Positions 21,287 to 30,255 of a stretch of 64,000 bases of DNA are shown here, piece by piece (the first letter of the stretch is position 1; the number at the start of each line of letters is the position of its first letter). The notes under the pieces were generated by a model. That model was not told the origin of the DNA. It made no database searches and worked only from the letters and a program-made list of their open reading frames with translations. The position numbers were made by a program, and so were the translations under genes. The stretch comes from Streptococcus infantis (lineage in GTDB: Bacteria > Bacillota > Bacilli > Lactobacillales > Streptococcaceae), in NCBI RefSeq assembly GCF_000960085.1, contig NZ_JYGT01000009.1, positions 144,775-208,774 of the forward strand, read 5' to 3'.

Positions 21287-21359
21287 TGCTAATTGCCGGG
21301 ATCGAACCGGCGACCTCATCCTTACCATGGATGCGCTCTGCCTACTGAGCTAAATCAGC
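21287..21359 (-). tRNA. tRNA-Thr (anticodon GGU)
   Basis: The minus strand reads GCTGATTTAGCTCAGTAGGC..., with acceptor GCTGATT/AATTAGC, anticodon stem CATCC/GGATG around the loop ATGGTAA (anticodon GGT), and the T arm GCCGGTTCGATCCCGGC. It is 73 nt with discriminator A. CCA is not encoded; the next bases are TCA. Confidence 0.97.
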
Positions 21360-21369
21360 TTACTTTGAA

Positions 21370-21398
21370 AGTATACTATAGATTTAGCCTTTTGTCAA
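21370..21398 (-). promoter_or_regulatory. Promoter of tRNA-Thr
   Basis: Minus-strand TTGACA (21398-21393), a 17-base spacer and TATACT (21375-21370), ten bases before the tRNA. Confidence 0.85.
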
Positions 21399-21466
21399 TA
21401 TGTTGAAGAGTATCTTAACTCATTGAAAAAAGCCCAAGTAATCAACTTAGACTTGTGAAGATTGGA

Positions 21467-22216
21467 TTATTGTAGTTGTTTTCTCTTTTTATCTGGGTCC
21501 CAAACAAAACTTGCTACAAAGGTAAAGAGAATTGTCAGAATTCCGATAATAATTGCGAGAATCAAGGCAGGTATACGGATGAACCACCAGAGTGGATTTG
21601 GTTTTTTGTTATTGTGCCATTGTTTTGTTTCTTCGTCTAAACGTTGAAATTCAGATTGGATGCGGTCTGCAACCATCTCAATTCCCTCATCATTCATCTT
21701 TTTAATGTCCGAGATATTGATAGGATTTCCGAAGTTCATATCAATACGTTCACGGCTGACAAGCCCTTTTAGAGTCATAGGACCAGTATAGGTAACAGGC
21801 ATGATGCGAACCTTGGCCATCTTTGCAATGAGAGCTACACCACCCTTAACATCATTGGAATGACGACTACCGCTTGGAAACATAATCAGTGAACGATTAC
21901 TTTTTTTAAGAACATTGATTGGATACTTGATGGCAGAAGAATTTGGATTTTCTCGGTCAATCGGGAAGGCACCACACATGCGAATCCACCAACCAAAGAT
22001 GCGATTTGAAAAGAGTTCTTTTTTGGCCATAAAGACAAATTGTTTCGGTTTGGTCGCAAAGGCCATGTAGACTGGATCCCACCAAGTACGGTGTGGGGCA
22101 ACAAGGATATAGTTCTCATCTAAACTTGGAATTTTTTCAGTATTGTGAAAGTGAGCATTTCCATTGATCGACCATAAAATCAACATAACTAGCCCACGTA
22201 GATAAGTATAAAACAT
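21467..22216 (-). CDS. plsC: 1-acyl-sn-glycerol-3-phosphate acyltransferase
   Basis: PlsC acylates lysophosphatidic acid to phosphatidic acid at the membrane. The 249-residue protein has an N-terminal hydrophobic segment (LRGLVMLILWSI), acyltransferase motif I as HRTWWDPV (HX4D with His/Asp), motif III MFPSGSRHSN and motif IV-type IMPVTYTG. A second hydrophobic segment near residues 215-238 and a basic tail end the protein. The usual motif III FPEGTRS is FPSGSRH here, a streptococcal variation. The start at 22216 is chosen because GAAGGAG lies 6 bases before it. It is monocistronic with a TATAAT promoter upstream. Confidence 0.92.
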   Translation of the reverse strand: MFYTYLRGLVMLILWSINGNAHFHNTEKIPSLDENYILVAPHRTWWDPVYMAFATKPKQFVFMAKKELFSNRIFGWWIRMCGAFPIDRENPNSSAIKYPINVLKKSNRSLIMFPSGSRHSNDVKGGVALIAKMAKVRIMPVTYTGPMTLKGLVSRERIDMNFGNPINISDIKKMNDEGIEMVADRIQSEFQRLDEETKQWHNNKKPNPLWWFIRIPALILAIIIGILTILFTFVASFVWDPDKKRKQLQ

Positions 22217-22331
22217 GGTGTCTCCTTCAGTTTTCTTTCTTTTATTATACCTTATCATACTAGGACAGGCAAATGTTTTTTGTAAAGGCTGAAAAGCTCT
22301 TTATTTGAAATTAGAATTATTCAAAAAAAAA

Positions 22332-22340
22332 TGATATGAT
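22332..22340 (+). promoter_or_regulatory. Extended -10 promoter for a leaderless P-type ATPase mRNA
   Basis: TGATATGAT ends 7 bases before ATG 22348; predicted +1 is 22347-22348. Confidence 0.7.
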
Positions 22341-22347
22341 AGAATTT

Positions 22348-24684
22348 ATGGATAAAAATAAAATTATGGGCTTAAGCCAATCAGAAGTTAAAGATCGTCA
22401 GAAACAGGGACAGGTCAATGATTTCAAAGCTTCAGCTAGTACGAGCACCTGGCAGATTGTAAAGCGAAATGTCTTTACTTTATTCAATGCATTAAACTTT
22501 GCCATCGCCTTAGCACTCGCTTTTGTTCAAGCATGGAGCAACTTGGTCTTCTTTGCGGTTATCTGTTTTAATGCTTTTTCAGGAATTGTAACTGAATTAC
22601 GTGCCAAGCATATGGTTGATAAACTCAATCTCTTGAATAAAGAAAAGATTACGACTATTCGTGATGGACAGGAGATTGCTTTAGACCCTGAAGAGCTTGT
22701 TTTGGATGATGTGATTCGCTTGTCTGCAGGGGATCAGATTCCAAGCGATGCAGTTGTATTAGAAGGCTTTGCTGAAGTCAATGAGGCCATGTTAACAGGT
22801 GAGAGTGACTTGGTTCAAAAAGAAGTAGAAGACTTGATGCTGTCAGGAAGCTTTCTTGCAAGTGGGTCTGTCTTAGCACAGGTCCATCATGTTGGAGCAG
22901 ACAACTATGCTGCTAAACTCATGCTTGAAGCTAAGACCGTTAAACCAATCAATTCCCGTATCATGAAATCACTTGATCAACTTGCAGGCTTTACTGGGAA
23001 AATCATCATTCCATTTGGAATTGCCCTCTTGCTTGAAGCTTTGGTCTTAAAAGGTTTACCCCTTAAATCTTCTGTAGTGAATTCCTCTACAGCTCTTTTG
23101 GGGATGTTGCCTAAGGGAATCGCACTCTTGACCATTACCTCTCTTTTAACCGCTGTTATTAAGCTGGGTTTGAAAAAGGTTTTGGTGCAAGAGATGTACT
23201 CTGTTGAAACCCTTGCGCGCGTGGATATGCTTTGTTTGGATAAAACAGGTACCATCACTCAAGGGAAGATGCAGGTTGAGACTGTTCTTCCTCTGACCCA
23301 GGCTTATGACAAGGATGCTATTGCAAAAATACTAACCAGCTATATAGCGCACAGTGAGGATAAAAATCCAACTGCTCAAGCTATTCGTCAACGTTTCCAG
23401 GGTGAAATATCCTATCCGATGATTTCTAGTCTTCCATTTTCTAGTGATCGAAAATGGGGAGCGATGGAATTGGAAGGTCTTGGAACTGTTTTCCTAGGTG
23501 CACCTGAGATGTTGTTGGATGCTGAAGTTCCTGAAGCTAGGGAAGCTCTTGAACGAGGATCTCGTGTCTTGGTATTAGCGCTCAGTCAAGAAAAACTTGA
23601 CCATCACAAACCTCAGAAACCATCGGATATGCAAGCCTTGGCTCTGCTTGAGATTCTAGACCCTATCCGAGAAGGGGCTGCTGAAACTTTAGACTATCTT
23701 CGTTCTCAGGAAGTAGGGCTGAAAATTATTTCTGGTGATAATCCAGTTACCGTTTCAAGTATTGCTCAAAAAGCAGGTTTTGCAGATTATCATAGCTATG
23801 TAGATTGTTCAAAAATCACGGATGAGGAATTGATTTCTATGGCTGAGGAGACAGCGATTTTTGGACGTGTTTCTCCTCATCAAAAGAAACTAATCATCCA
23901 AACTTTGAAAAAAGCAGGTCATACGACTGCCATGACAGGAGATGGTGTCAATGATATCCTTGCTCTCCGCGAGGCAGATTGTTCCATCGTTATGGCTGAA
24001 GGAGATCCCGCGACTCGTCAGATTGCAAATCTGGTTCTCTTGAATTCAGACTTTAATGATGTTCCTGAGATTCTCTTTGAGGGGCGTCGTGTAGTCAATA
24101 ACATTGCCCACATTGCTCCAATTTTCTTGATTAAGACCATCTATTCATTCTTATTGGCAATCATCTGTATTGCGAGTGCATTGTTGGGACGTACTGAATG
24201 GATTTTAATTTTCCCATTCATTCCAATTCAGATTACCATGATTGACCAGTTTGTGGAAGGATTCCCACCGTTCGTATTGACCTTTGAACGAAATATCAAA
24301 CCTGTGGAACAAAACTTCCTCAGAAAATCCATGCTCCGTGCACTACCGAGTGCCTTGATGGTAGTCTTTAGCGTTCTATTTATTAAAATTTTTGGAACCA
24401 GTCAAGGTTGGTCAGCCATTGAAATTTCAACACTTCTGTATTATCTATTAGCCTCAATTGGTTTCATGTCTGTAGTTAGAGCTTGTTTGCCATTTAGTCT
24501 ATGGCGTGTTCTCTTGATTATTTGGTCAGTTGGTGGCTTCCTTGGAACAGCTCTATTTCCAAGAATTCAAAAACTACTTGAGATCTCAACATTGACAGGA
24601 CAAACATTACCTGTCTATGGTATTATGATGGTCATCTTTGCTGTCATTTTCATCCTGACAAGTCGTTATCAAACTAGAAAATAA
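22348..24684 (+). CDS. P-type cation-transporting ATPase with a PKG membrane motif
   Basis: This 778-residue P-type pump has actuator motif LTGESD near residue 154, phosphorylation site CLDKTGTITQ (Asp298) and hinge TGDGVNDILAL, with about eight to ten membrane segments. The ion-site motif in the fourth membrane helix, normally PEGL in Ca/Mg-type pumps, is PKGI here (Pro255, Lys256), so the carboxylate that binds the ion is replaced by Lys. Overall size and layout resemble mycobacterial CtpE-type pumps. The ion is therefore unknown; Ca, Mg or a regulatory role cannot be chosen. The start at 22348 is preferred because the ATG at 22336 lies inside the promoter. Confidence 0.9.
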   Translation: MDKNKIMGLSQSEVKDRQKQGQVNDFKASASTSTWQIVKRNVFTLFNALNFAIALALAFVQAWSNLVFFAVICFNAFSGIVTELRAKHMVDKLNLLNKEKITTIRDGQEIALDPEELVLDDVIRLSAGDQIPSDAVVLEGFAEVNEAMLTGESDLVQKEVEDLMLSGSFLASGSVLAQVHHVGADNYAAKLMLEAKTVKPINSRIMKSLDQLAGFTGKIIIPFGIALLLEALVLKGLPLKSSVVNSSTALLGMLPKGIALLTITSLLTAVIKLGLKKVLVQEMYSVETLARVDMLCLDKTGTITQGKMQVETVLPLTQAYDKDAIAKILTSYIAHSEDKNPTAQAIRQRFQGEISYPMISSLPFSSDRKWGAMELEGLGTVFLGAPEMLLDAEVPEAREALERGSRVLVLALSQEKLDHHKPQKPSDMQALALLEILDPIREGAAETLDYLRSQEVGLKIISGDNPVTVSSIAQKAGFADYHSYVDCSKITDEELISMAEETAIFGRVSPHQKKLIIQTLKKAGHTTAMTGDGVNDILALREADCSIVMAEGDPATRQIANLVLLNSDFNDVPEILFEGRRVVNNIAHIAPIFLIKTIYSFLLAIICIASALLGRTEWILIFPFIPIQITMIDQFVEGFPPFVLTFERNIKPVEQNFLRKSMLRALPSALMVVFSVLFIKIFGTSQGWSAIEISTLLYYLLASIGFMSVVRACLPFSLWRVLLIIWSVGGFLGTALFPRIQKLLEISTLTGQTLPVYGIMMVIFAVIFILTSRYQTRK

Positions 24685-24686
24685 AG

Positions 24687-24719
24687 AAAGGCTGCAATCC
24701 TAGATTGCGGTCTTTTTTG
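24687..24719 (+). terminator. Intrinsic terminator after the P-type ATPase
   Basis: AAGGCTGCAAT / ATTGCGGTCTT arms (G-U pairs included), a 5-base loop, then six T. Confidence 0.8.
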
Positions 24720-24785
24720 GGTACAGGATTGCTAGCTAAAATATGGTATAATAAAGGGAAATAGAGTTTTGGAAAGTGAGAGAAA

Positions 24786-25463
24786 ATGATTTCAAAGAGA
24801 TTAGAAACGGTAGCTTCTTTTGTTCCGCAAGGAGCCGTTTTACTTGATGTTGGGAGCGACCATGCTTATTTACCGATTGAATTAGTTGAAAAGGGTCATA
24901 TCGAACGTGCTATTGCAGGAGAAGTTGTAGAAGGTCCCTATCAATCTGCAGTTACAAATGTTGAAAGTCATGGTTTGACTGAGAAAATTCAGGTTCGTTT
25001 AGCCAATGGTTTAGCAGCTTTCGAAGAAAGTGACCAGGTCTCTGTCATCACTATTGCTGGAATGGGTGGCCGTTTAATTGCTACGATATTAGAAGAAGGA
25101 TTGGACAAACTAGCCAATATTGAGCGTTTGATTCTTCAACCGAATAACCGAGAAGATGAGTTGCGTTCTTGGCTACAAGAGCATGGTTTTCAAATCATAG
25201 CAGAAAGTATCCTAGAAGAAGCTGGGAAATTCTATGAGATCATAGTTGCAGAAGCTGGTGAAATGAATTTATCAGCCACTGATGTTCGCTTTGGCCCCTT
25301 CTTGTCCAAAGAAGTCAGTCCAGTCTTCATCCAAAAATGGCAAAAAGAAGCTACTAAGCTTGAGTTTGCCCTTAGTCAAATTCCAGAAAAAAATCAAGAA
25401 GAACGTCAGGTTCTAGCAGATAAAATTCAAGCCATCAAGGAGGTGCTCCATGAAAGCAAGTGA
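24786..25463 (+). CDS. trmK: tRNA (adenine(22)-N1)-methyltransferase TrmK
   Basis: TrmK methylates N1 of adenine 22 in the D-loop of tRNAs for Ser, Tyr and others. The 225-residue protein has the Rossmann SAM-binding motif [15 protein letters not shown] near residue 18, an acidic ribose contact (AGEVVEGP), the motif [11 protein letters not shown] and the catalytic-type LQPNNRE, then a C-terminal coiled coil (residues ~165-225). Its gene overlaps the Nif3 gene by 14 bases, a pairing conserved across Bacillota. A TATAAT promoter sits at 24747-24752. Confidence 0.92.
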   Translation: MISKRLETVASFVPQGAVLLDVGSDHAYLPIELVEKGHIERAIAGEVVEGPYQSAVTNVESHGLTEKIQVRLANGLAAFEESDQVSVITIAGMGGRLIATILEEGLDKLANIERLILQPNNREDELRSWLQEHGFQIIAESILEEAGKFYEIIVAEAGEMNLSATDVRFGPFLSKEVSPVFIQKWQKEATKLEFALSQIPEKNQEERQVLADKIQAIKEVLHESK

Positions 25464-26247
25464 AGTGATTAAGCGTTATGAAGCCTATTGCCCACAAGAA
25501 TTTTCTATGGAAGGTGATAGTCGTGGTCTGCAAATTGGTACTCTAGATAAGGATATCCAAAAAGTCATGGTTGCTCTTGATATCCGTGAAGAGACAGTCG
25601 CTGAAGCTATTGAAAAGGATGTTGATTTGATTATCGTTAAGCACGCCCCTATCTTTCGTCCGATCGAGGATTTGGTAGCTAGTCGTCCTCAAAATCAGAT
25701 TTATATCAATCTCATCAAGCATGATATCGCTGTCTACGTCAGTCATACTAATATCGATATTGTTGAAAATGGTCTTAATGATTGGTTCTGCCAACTATTG
25801 GGTATTGAGGATACAACTTATCTGCAGGAAACAGGTCCCGAACGTGGGATTGGTCGTATTGGCACTATTAGACATCAAACATTTAAGGAATTTGCTGACC
25901 ATGTTAAGGAAGTCTTTAATCTAGATAGCCTTCGTATGGTGTATTATCAAGAGAGCGATTTGCAAAAAACAATCTCAAGAGTGGCTATCTGTGGTGGAAG
26001 TGGTCAATCATTCTATCCTGATGCATTAGCAAAAGGAGCGGATGTCTACATTACTGGAGACATATACTACCACACTGCCCAAGATATGCTGTCAGATGGT
26101 TTGTTGGCTCTAGATCCGGGACACTATATCGAAGTACTTTTTATCGAAAAAATTGCAGAGCTCTTGAACGAATGGAAGAAAGAGAATGCTTGGTCTCTCG
26201 AAGTTATCGCAAGTCAGGCATCGACCAATCCTTTCCACCATATCTAA
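25450..26247 (+). CDS. Nif3-like dinuclear metal centre protein
   Basis: The 265-residue protein belongs to the NIF3/YqfO family, which forms hexameric toroids with two metal ions per subunit. Metal-binding segments are VKHAPIFRP near residue 60, SHTNIDIVE near residue 98, [10 protein letters not shown] and DPGHYIEVL. The long insert found in some Gram-positive homologues is absent. It overlaps trmK by 14 bases with its ribosome site (AAGGAGGTG) inside trmK, so translation is coupled. The enzymatic function is not established for the family; GTP cyclohydrolase type 2 is an old label without support here. Confidence 0.9.
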   Translation: MKASEVIKRYEAYCPQEFSMEGDSRGLQIGTLDKDIQKVMVALDIREETVAEAIEKDVDLIIVKHAPIFRPIEDLVASRPQNQIYINLIKHDIAVYVSHTNIDIVENGLNDWFCQLLGIEDTTYLQETGPERGIGRIGTIRHQTFKEFADHVKEVFNLDSLRMVYYQESDLQKTISRVAICGGSGQSFYPDALAKGADVYITGDIYYHTAQDMLSDGLLALDPGHYIEVLFIEKIAELLNEWKKENAWSLEVIASQASTNPFHHI

Positions 26248-26263
26248 TTAGAAGGTATAAAAA

Positions 26264-27364
26264 ATGAAAAAAGTTGCCATTGTAGGAGCAGGGATTGTAG
26301 GGGCAACAGCCGCCTACTATCTCTCTAAAGAAGCAGATGTCGAAGTAACTGTCTTTGATCATGGGCACGGACAAGCGACCAAGGCAGCTGCAGGAATCAT
26401 CAGTCCTTGGTTCTCTAAACGACGTAATAAAGCTTGGTACAAGATGGCGCGCTTGGGAGCGGATTTTTATGTAGATTTATTGGCTGATTTAGAAAAAACT
26501 GGTCAAAAGGTTGATTTCTACCAGCGCTCCGGTGTCTTTCTTCTCAAAAAAGATGATTCCAAGCTTGAGGAACTCTATGACTTAGCCTTGCAACGTAGAG
26601 ATGAATCTCCCTTAATTGGCGAATTAGCCATTTTGAACCAAGCTGCTGCAAGTAGTCTATTCCCTGGATTAGAGGGATTTGAGAGATTGCTCTATGCTTC
26701 TGGAGGGGCTCGAGTAGATGGGCAACTTTTAGTTAGTCGCTTGCTTGAAGCCAGTCAAGTGAAGGTGATAAAGAAAGAGGTCAGTCTAAATCCCTTAGCA
26801 TCGGGTTATCAAATAGACAACCAAATGTTTGACCAAGTTATCTTGTCCACAGGAGCTTGGCTTGGACATATTTTGGAGCCTTTAGGCTATGAGGTTGATG
26901 TTCGTCCTCAAAAAGGCCAACTCCGAGATTATCAAGTGCCACAAGACATGGGAACCTACCCTGTGGTTATGCCAGAAGGAGAGTGGGATTTGATCCCATT
27001 TCCAGGTGGGAAGTTGTCTCTAGGAGCTACTCATGAAAATGATATGGGATTTGACCTAACAGTTGATGAAAATTTGCTTCAACAAATGGCTGAGGCAGCG
27101 AGTCCATTTTATCCAGCCCTGGCTGAGGCAATTTCATCTGGTGAACGTGTGGGTATTCGTGCTTATACAAGTGACTTCTCTCCATTTTTCGGACAGGTTC
27201 CAAACTTATCAGGAGTCTATACAGCGAGTGGTTTAGGATCTTCAGGGTTAACGACGGGTCCTATTATCGGTTATCATCTAGCCCAAATGCTTCAGGGGAG
27301 AAGTGGAGTATTAAATCCGGCAGATTATCTAACTGAAAGATATATTAAAAAGAAACAATCGTAA
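26264..27364 (+). CDS. FAD-dependent amino-acid oxidase-like oxidoreductase (DadA/ThiO family)
   Basis: The 366-residue cytoplasmic flavoprotein has the FAD dinucleotide motif VGAGIVGATAAYYLSKE at the N terminus, the AAAGIISPWF segment that follows in D-amino-acid dehydrogenase and glycine oxidase homologues, and a C-terminal FAD contact TASGLGSSGLTTGP. It lies 16 bases after the Nif3 gene in the trmK operon. The substrate could be a D-amino acid, glycine or a sarcosine-like amine; nothing in the sequence chooses among them. No thiamine genes are near, so ThiO is less likely. Confidence 0.85.
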   Translation: MKKVAIVGAGIVGATAAYYLSKEADVEVTVFDHGHGQATKAAAGIISPWFSKRRNKAWYKMARLGADFYVDLLADLEKTGQKVDFYQRSGVFLLKKDDSKLEELYDLALQRRDESPLIGELAILNQAAASSLFPGLEGFERLLYASGGARVDGQLLVSRLLEASQVKVIKKEVSLNPLASGYQIDNQMFDQVILSTGAWLGHILEPLGYEVDVRPQKGQLRDYQVPQDMGTYPVVMPEGEWDLIPFPGGKLSLGATHENDMGFDLTVDENLLQQMAEAASPFYPALAEAISSGERVGIRAYTSDFSPFFGQVPNLSGVYTASGLGSSGLTTGPIIGYHLAQMLQGRSGVLNPADYLTERYIKKKQS

Positions 27365-27465
27365 ATCTTTTACCTAGTTTTTACGGTAGTATTAGGAAAG
27401 TAAGTGACTTTCCCTATCAAAAATGGTAAAATGAAAAAAAATAATCCAAGAATTGAGGAAATAAA

Positions 27466-28485
27466 ATGCAAGAAAAAATTCTGGTAACAGGTGGAGCAGG
27501 TTTTATCGGAACTCACACTGTCATCGAACTGGTCCAAGCTGGACACCAAGTAGTTGTTGTGGATAATTTGGTAAATAGTAGTCGTAAAAGCCTAGAAGTA
27601 GTTGAAAGAATTACAGGAGTAGAAATTCCTTTCTACGAAGCAGATATTCGTGATACAGATACACTTCGTGATATTTTCAAACATGAAGAACCAACAGGAG
27701 TCATCCATTTTGCTGGTTTGAAGGCTGTAGGAGAATCTACACGTATTCCGCTTGCCTACTATGATAACAATATCGCTGGAACTGTTAGTCTCTTGAAAGT
27801 TATGGAAGAGACAAACTGTAAGAACATCATCTTCAGCTCATCAGCAACAGTTTATGGAGATCCACATACAGTTCCAATCCTAGAAGATTTCCCTCTTTCA
27901 GCTACCAACCCTTACGGTCGTACAAAACTGATGCTTGAAGAAATCTTGACAGATATCTATAAAGCCGATTCAGAATGGAACGTTGTGTTACTTCGTTATT
28001 TCAACCCGATCGGAGCACATAAGAGTGGAGACCTAGGAGAAAATCCAAACGGTATTCCAAACAACCTCTTGCCATATGTTACACAAGTTGCAGTTGGTAA
28101 GTTAGAACAAGTTCAAGTCTTTGGAGATGATTACGATACAGTAGATGGAACAGGTGTCCGTGACTATATCCACGTCGTTGACCTTGCAAAAGGGCACGTT
28201 GCAGCACTTAAGAAACTTCAAAAAGGTTCAGGACTAAACATTTATAACCTTGGTACAGGAAAAGGCTATTCTGTCCTTGAAATTATCCAAAATATGGAGA
28301 AAGCAGTCGGACGTCCAATTCCTTACCGTATCGTTGAACGTCGTTCGGGTGATATCGCAGCTTGCTACTCAGATCCAGCAAAAGCCAAAGCAGAGCTCGG
28401 TTGGGAAGCAGAACTTGGTATTATAGAGATGTGTGAAGATGCATGGCGTTGGCAAAGTCAACATCCAAACGGATTTGAAGATTAA
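27466..28485 (+). CDS. galE: UDP-glucose 4-epimerase
   Basis: GalE interconverts UDP-glucose and UDP-galactose for the Leloir pathway and surface glycans. The 339-residue short-chain dehydrogenase fold has the NAD motif GGAGFIGTHT at the N terminus, HFAGLKAVGES, the catalytic SSSATVYG and Tyr-x3-Lys in NPYGRTK near residue 149, and RYFNPIGAH and GTGVRDYIHV of true GalE. It has its own promoter (TAAAAT just before 27433) and ribosome site GAGGAAA. galK and galT are not adjacent, pointing to a housekeeping glycan role. A hairpin terminator follows. Confidence 0.95.
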   Translation: MQEKILVTGGAGFIGTHTVIELVQAGHQVVVVDNLVNSSRKSLEVVERITGVEIPFYEADIRDTDTLRDIFKHEEPTGVIHFAGLKAVGESTRIPLAYYDNNIAGTVSLLKVMEETNCKNIIFSSSATVYGDPHTVPILEDFPLSATNPYGRTKLMLEEILTDIYKADSEWNVVLLRYFNPIGAHKSGDLGENPNGIPNNLLPYVTQVAVGKLEQVQVFGDDYDTVDGTGVRDYIHVVDLAKGHVAALKKLQKGSGLNIYNLGTGKGYSVLEIIQNMEKAVGRPIPYRIVERRSGDIAACYSDPAKAKAELGWEAELGIIEMCEDAWRWQSQHPNGFED

Positions 28486-28503
28486 ATAAAAGCGATATTA
28501 TAG

Positions 28504-28532
28504 AAAAAAGAGGAAGAATTTCCTCTTTTTTA
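28504..28532 (+). terminator. Intrinsic terminator after galE
   Basis: AAAAAAGAGGAA / TTTCCTCTTTTTT with loop GAA. Confidence 0.88.
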
Positions 28533-28694
28533 ATAGTCGATAGAAAACACTAACTAAAAAATCTATCAGTTACAGAAAAATCCAATAAACAAATAAAAAT
28601 AGAATAAAATAAGTCTGTAAAAAGACTATAAATTTCTATAAAAATATGCTAAACTAGAGGGAGTGGAAAATAGAAGTCTATGCTCCACCAAAAT

Positions 28695-28898
28695 TCAAGA
28701 TTCTTCTGTGATTAGAGCGCGGGTAGGGCAATTTTTAACGGCTTCTAAAATGTCGTCGGTGCAAGTAATCTCTCTCTCTAATTGTTCAGGATCATCGAAA
28801 AAACGGACGATTCCATTATCATGGTAATCAAATAATTCTGAGTAGGTTTGGCAGAGCCCACAGGCAATGCAACGTTCAGGTATAAGTCTAATCTTCAT
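28695..28898 (-). CDS. Ferredoxin, single [4Fe-4S] type
   Basis: This 67-residue acidic electron carrier has Cys10-x2-Cys13-x2-Cys16 and Cys57-Pro, the pattern for one [4Fe-4S] cluster as in Bacillus Fer; Cys46 is an additional cysteine that could pair with a degraded second site. The start at 28898 (MKIRLIPERC) is chosen because a TTGAGT-17-TACAAT promoter ends 6 bases before it; the longer reading frame to 28964 would run through this promoter and into the divergent gene. There is no ribosome site, so the mRNA appears leaderless. Its redox partner is not evident nearby. Confidence 0.93.
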   Translation of the reverse strand: MKIRLIPERCIACGLCQTYSELFDYHDNGIVRFFDDPEQLEREITCTDDILEAVKNCPTRALITEES

Positions 28899-28904
28899 AT
28901 TTAT

Positions 28905-28933
28905 ATTGTAATAAGAAACTAAAAAAAACTCAA
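28905..28933 (-). promoter_or_regulatory. Promoter for a leaderless ferredoxin mRNA
   Basis: Minus-strand TTGAGT (28933-28928), 17 bases, TACAAT (28910-28905), then 6 bases to the A of ATG 28898, which coincides with the predicted +1. Confidence 0.75.
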
Positions 28934-28943
28934 GGAGTAAGGT

Positions 28944-29435
28944 ATGGAAAAGGAACCGTGGCAAGAAGATATTTATGAAAGCCAGGAAGAAGAAACAAGA
29001 TCAGAACGTCGCCATCGTAATCAAGATGATTCAGGTATCTTGGCTAATCGCATTTTAACTGTTTTAGCGATTCTTTTCTTTGTGATTGTTGTTGGAATGA
29101 TAGTTGTATTGATCTACTTGTCATCTGGCGGAAGTGACCGCACTTCGACACTGAAAGATTTTTATGATTCTTCAGCACCAAAAGTAGAAGAAGTTACAAC
29201 AGTAGCTACTACTACTCAGACTACAGAGGTAACTGAAGGAGAAACAACCCAACAAGAACATACAGAAGCGCATACTGATTCTGAAGGAACAATTACAGTC
29301 TTGCCAGGAGAGGGTGAAGCAGCCATTGCTGCTCGAGCTGGAATCTCCATTGCTCAACTTGAAGCTTTAAACCCTGGTCATATGTCTACTGGAACTTGGT
29401 TTGCAAATCCTGGTGATGTCCTTAAGATAAGATAG
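28944..29435 (+). CDS. LysM-domain membrane-anchored surface protein (SAG1386/EF1546 type)
   Basis: This 163-residue protein has a charged N-terminal cytoplasmic region (~35 residues), one membrane segment (residues ~38-60, [20 protein letters not shown]), a Thr/Glu-rich extracellular linker (residues ~80-110) and a C-terminal LysM (residues ~112-163, [20 protein letters not shown]), which binds peptidoglycan GlcNAc. It should tether the membrane to the wall. AAGGAG lies 6 bases before the ATG. cmk starts 8 bases after its stop, an arrangement conserved in streptococci. The function is otherwise unknown. Confidence 0.85.
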   Translation: MEKEPWQEDIYESQEEETRSERRHRNQDDSGILANRILTVLAILFFVIVVGMIVVLIYLSSGGSDRTSTLKDFYDSSAPKVEEVTTVATTTQTTEVTEGETTQQEHTEAHTDSEGTITVLPGEGEAAIAARAGISIAQLEALNPGHMSTGTWFANPGDVLKIR

Positions 29436-29443
29436 GAGTGACG

Positions 29444-30115
29444 ATGAGAACAATTCAGATTGCTATTGATGGGCCAGCTTCCAGTGGTAAGAGTACGGTT
29501 GCTAAGATTATTGCTAAAGACTTTGGCTATACGTATCTGGATACGGGTGCTATGTATCGTGCTGCTACTTATATTGCTTTAAACAACCAAGTAAGCCCAG
29601 AAGAGTCTTCTCGACTTCTTGAATTATTGGAACAATATCCGATTAGCTTTGGTCGCGCCGAAACAGGAGAACAGCTTGTTTTTGTTGGAGATGTTGATGT
29701 GACAAATCCAATCCGTGAAAATGAAGTAACCAATGCTGTTTCTGCTTTTGCGGCGATTCCAGCTGTTCGTGAAAAATTGGTAGCCCTTCAGCAAGAGATT
29801 GCCCAGCAAGGTGGTATTGTCATGGATGGTCGTGATATTGGTACAGTGGTCTTGCCCAAGGCTGAATTGAAGATTTTTCTTGTAGCATCTGTAGATGAAC
29901 GTGCAGAACGTCGTTACAAAGAAAATCTTTCAAAGGGAATTGAAACGAATTTGGAAACTTTGAAAGAAGAGATTGCTGCGCGTGACTATAAAGATAGTCA
30001 TCGTGAAATTTCGCCTCTTAAACAGGCTGAGGATGCAATCTATTTGGATACAACTGGACTCTCTATTTTAGAGGTTGTTGAAAAGATCAAATCAGAAGCC
30101 CAAAAACATTTATAA
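29444..30115 (+). CDS. cmk: Cytidylate kinase
   Basis: Cmk phosphorylates CMP and dCMP with ATP for nucleotide salvage and CTP balance. The 223-residue protein has the P-loop GPASSGKST near residue 9, the NMP-binding region [22 protein letters not shown] and the lid Arg segment [13 protein letters not shown] 29444 is chosen over GTG 29438 because AGGAG overlaps that GTG and is 5 bases before the ATG. It is co-transcribed with the LysM gene and ends at a weak hairpin terminator. Confidence 0.95.
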   Translation: MRTIQIAIDGPASSGKSTVAKIIAKDFGYTYLDTGAMYRAATYIALNNQVSPEESSRLLELLEQYPISFGRAETGEQLVFVGDVDVTNPIRENEVTNAVSAFAAIPAVREKLVALQQEIAQQGGIVMDGRDIGTVVLPKAELKIFLVASVDERAERRYKENLSKGIETNLETLKEEIAARDYKDSHREISPLKQAEDAIYLDTTGLSILEVVEKIKSEAQKHL

Positions 30116-30126
30116 GAAACTTTAAA

Positions 30127-30161
30127 AGCGATGAACTGAATTTCGGTTGATCGTTTTTTTA
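30127..30161 (+). terminator. Weak intrinsic terminator after cmk
   Basis: CGAT-AAC / GGTT-ATCG imperfect stem followed by seven T. Confidence 0.6.
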
Positions 30162-30255
30162 TCATGATTTGTCAAATAGCCTCTTTTAAGGTATAATAGT
30201 TGCTGTTAAAGAAAATTTGACAATCAAATAATCATAAATTTTTTAAGGAGATAAC

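Noticed and set aside
21053..21328. 91-codon minus-strand reading frame over the small RNA and tRNA-Thr
   Set aside because: It runs through a tRNA gene, a promoter and a terminator and has an unlikely composition; the RNA features explain the sequence.
28899..28964. 22-residue N-terminal extension of ferredoxin
   Set aside because: It would cover the ferredoxin promoter and part of the divergent LysM gene, and it is hydrophobic and unlike the family.
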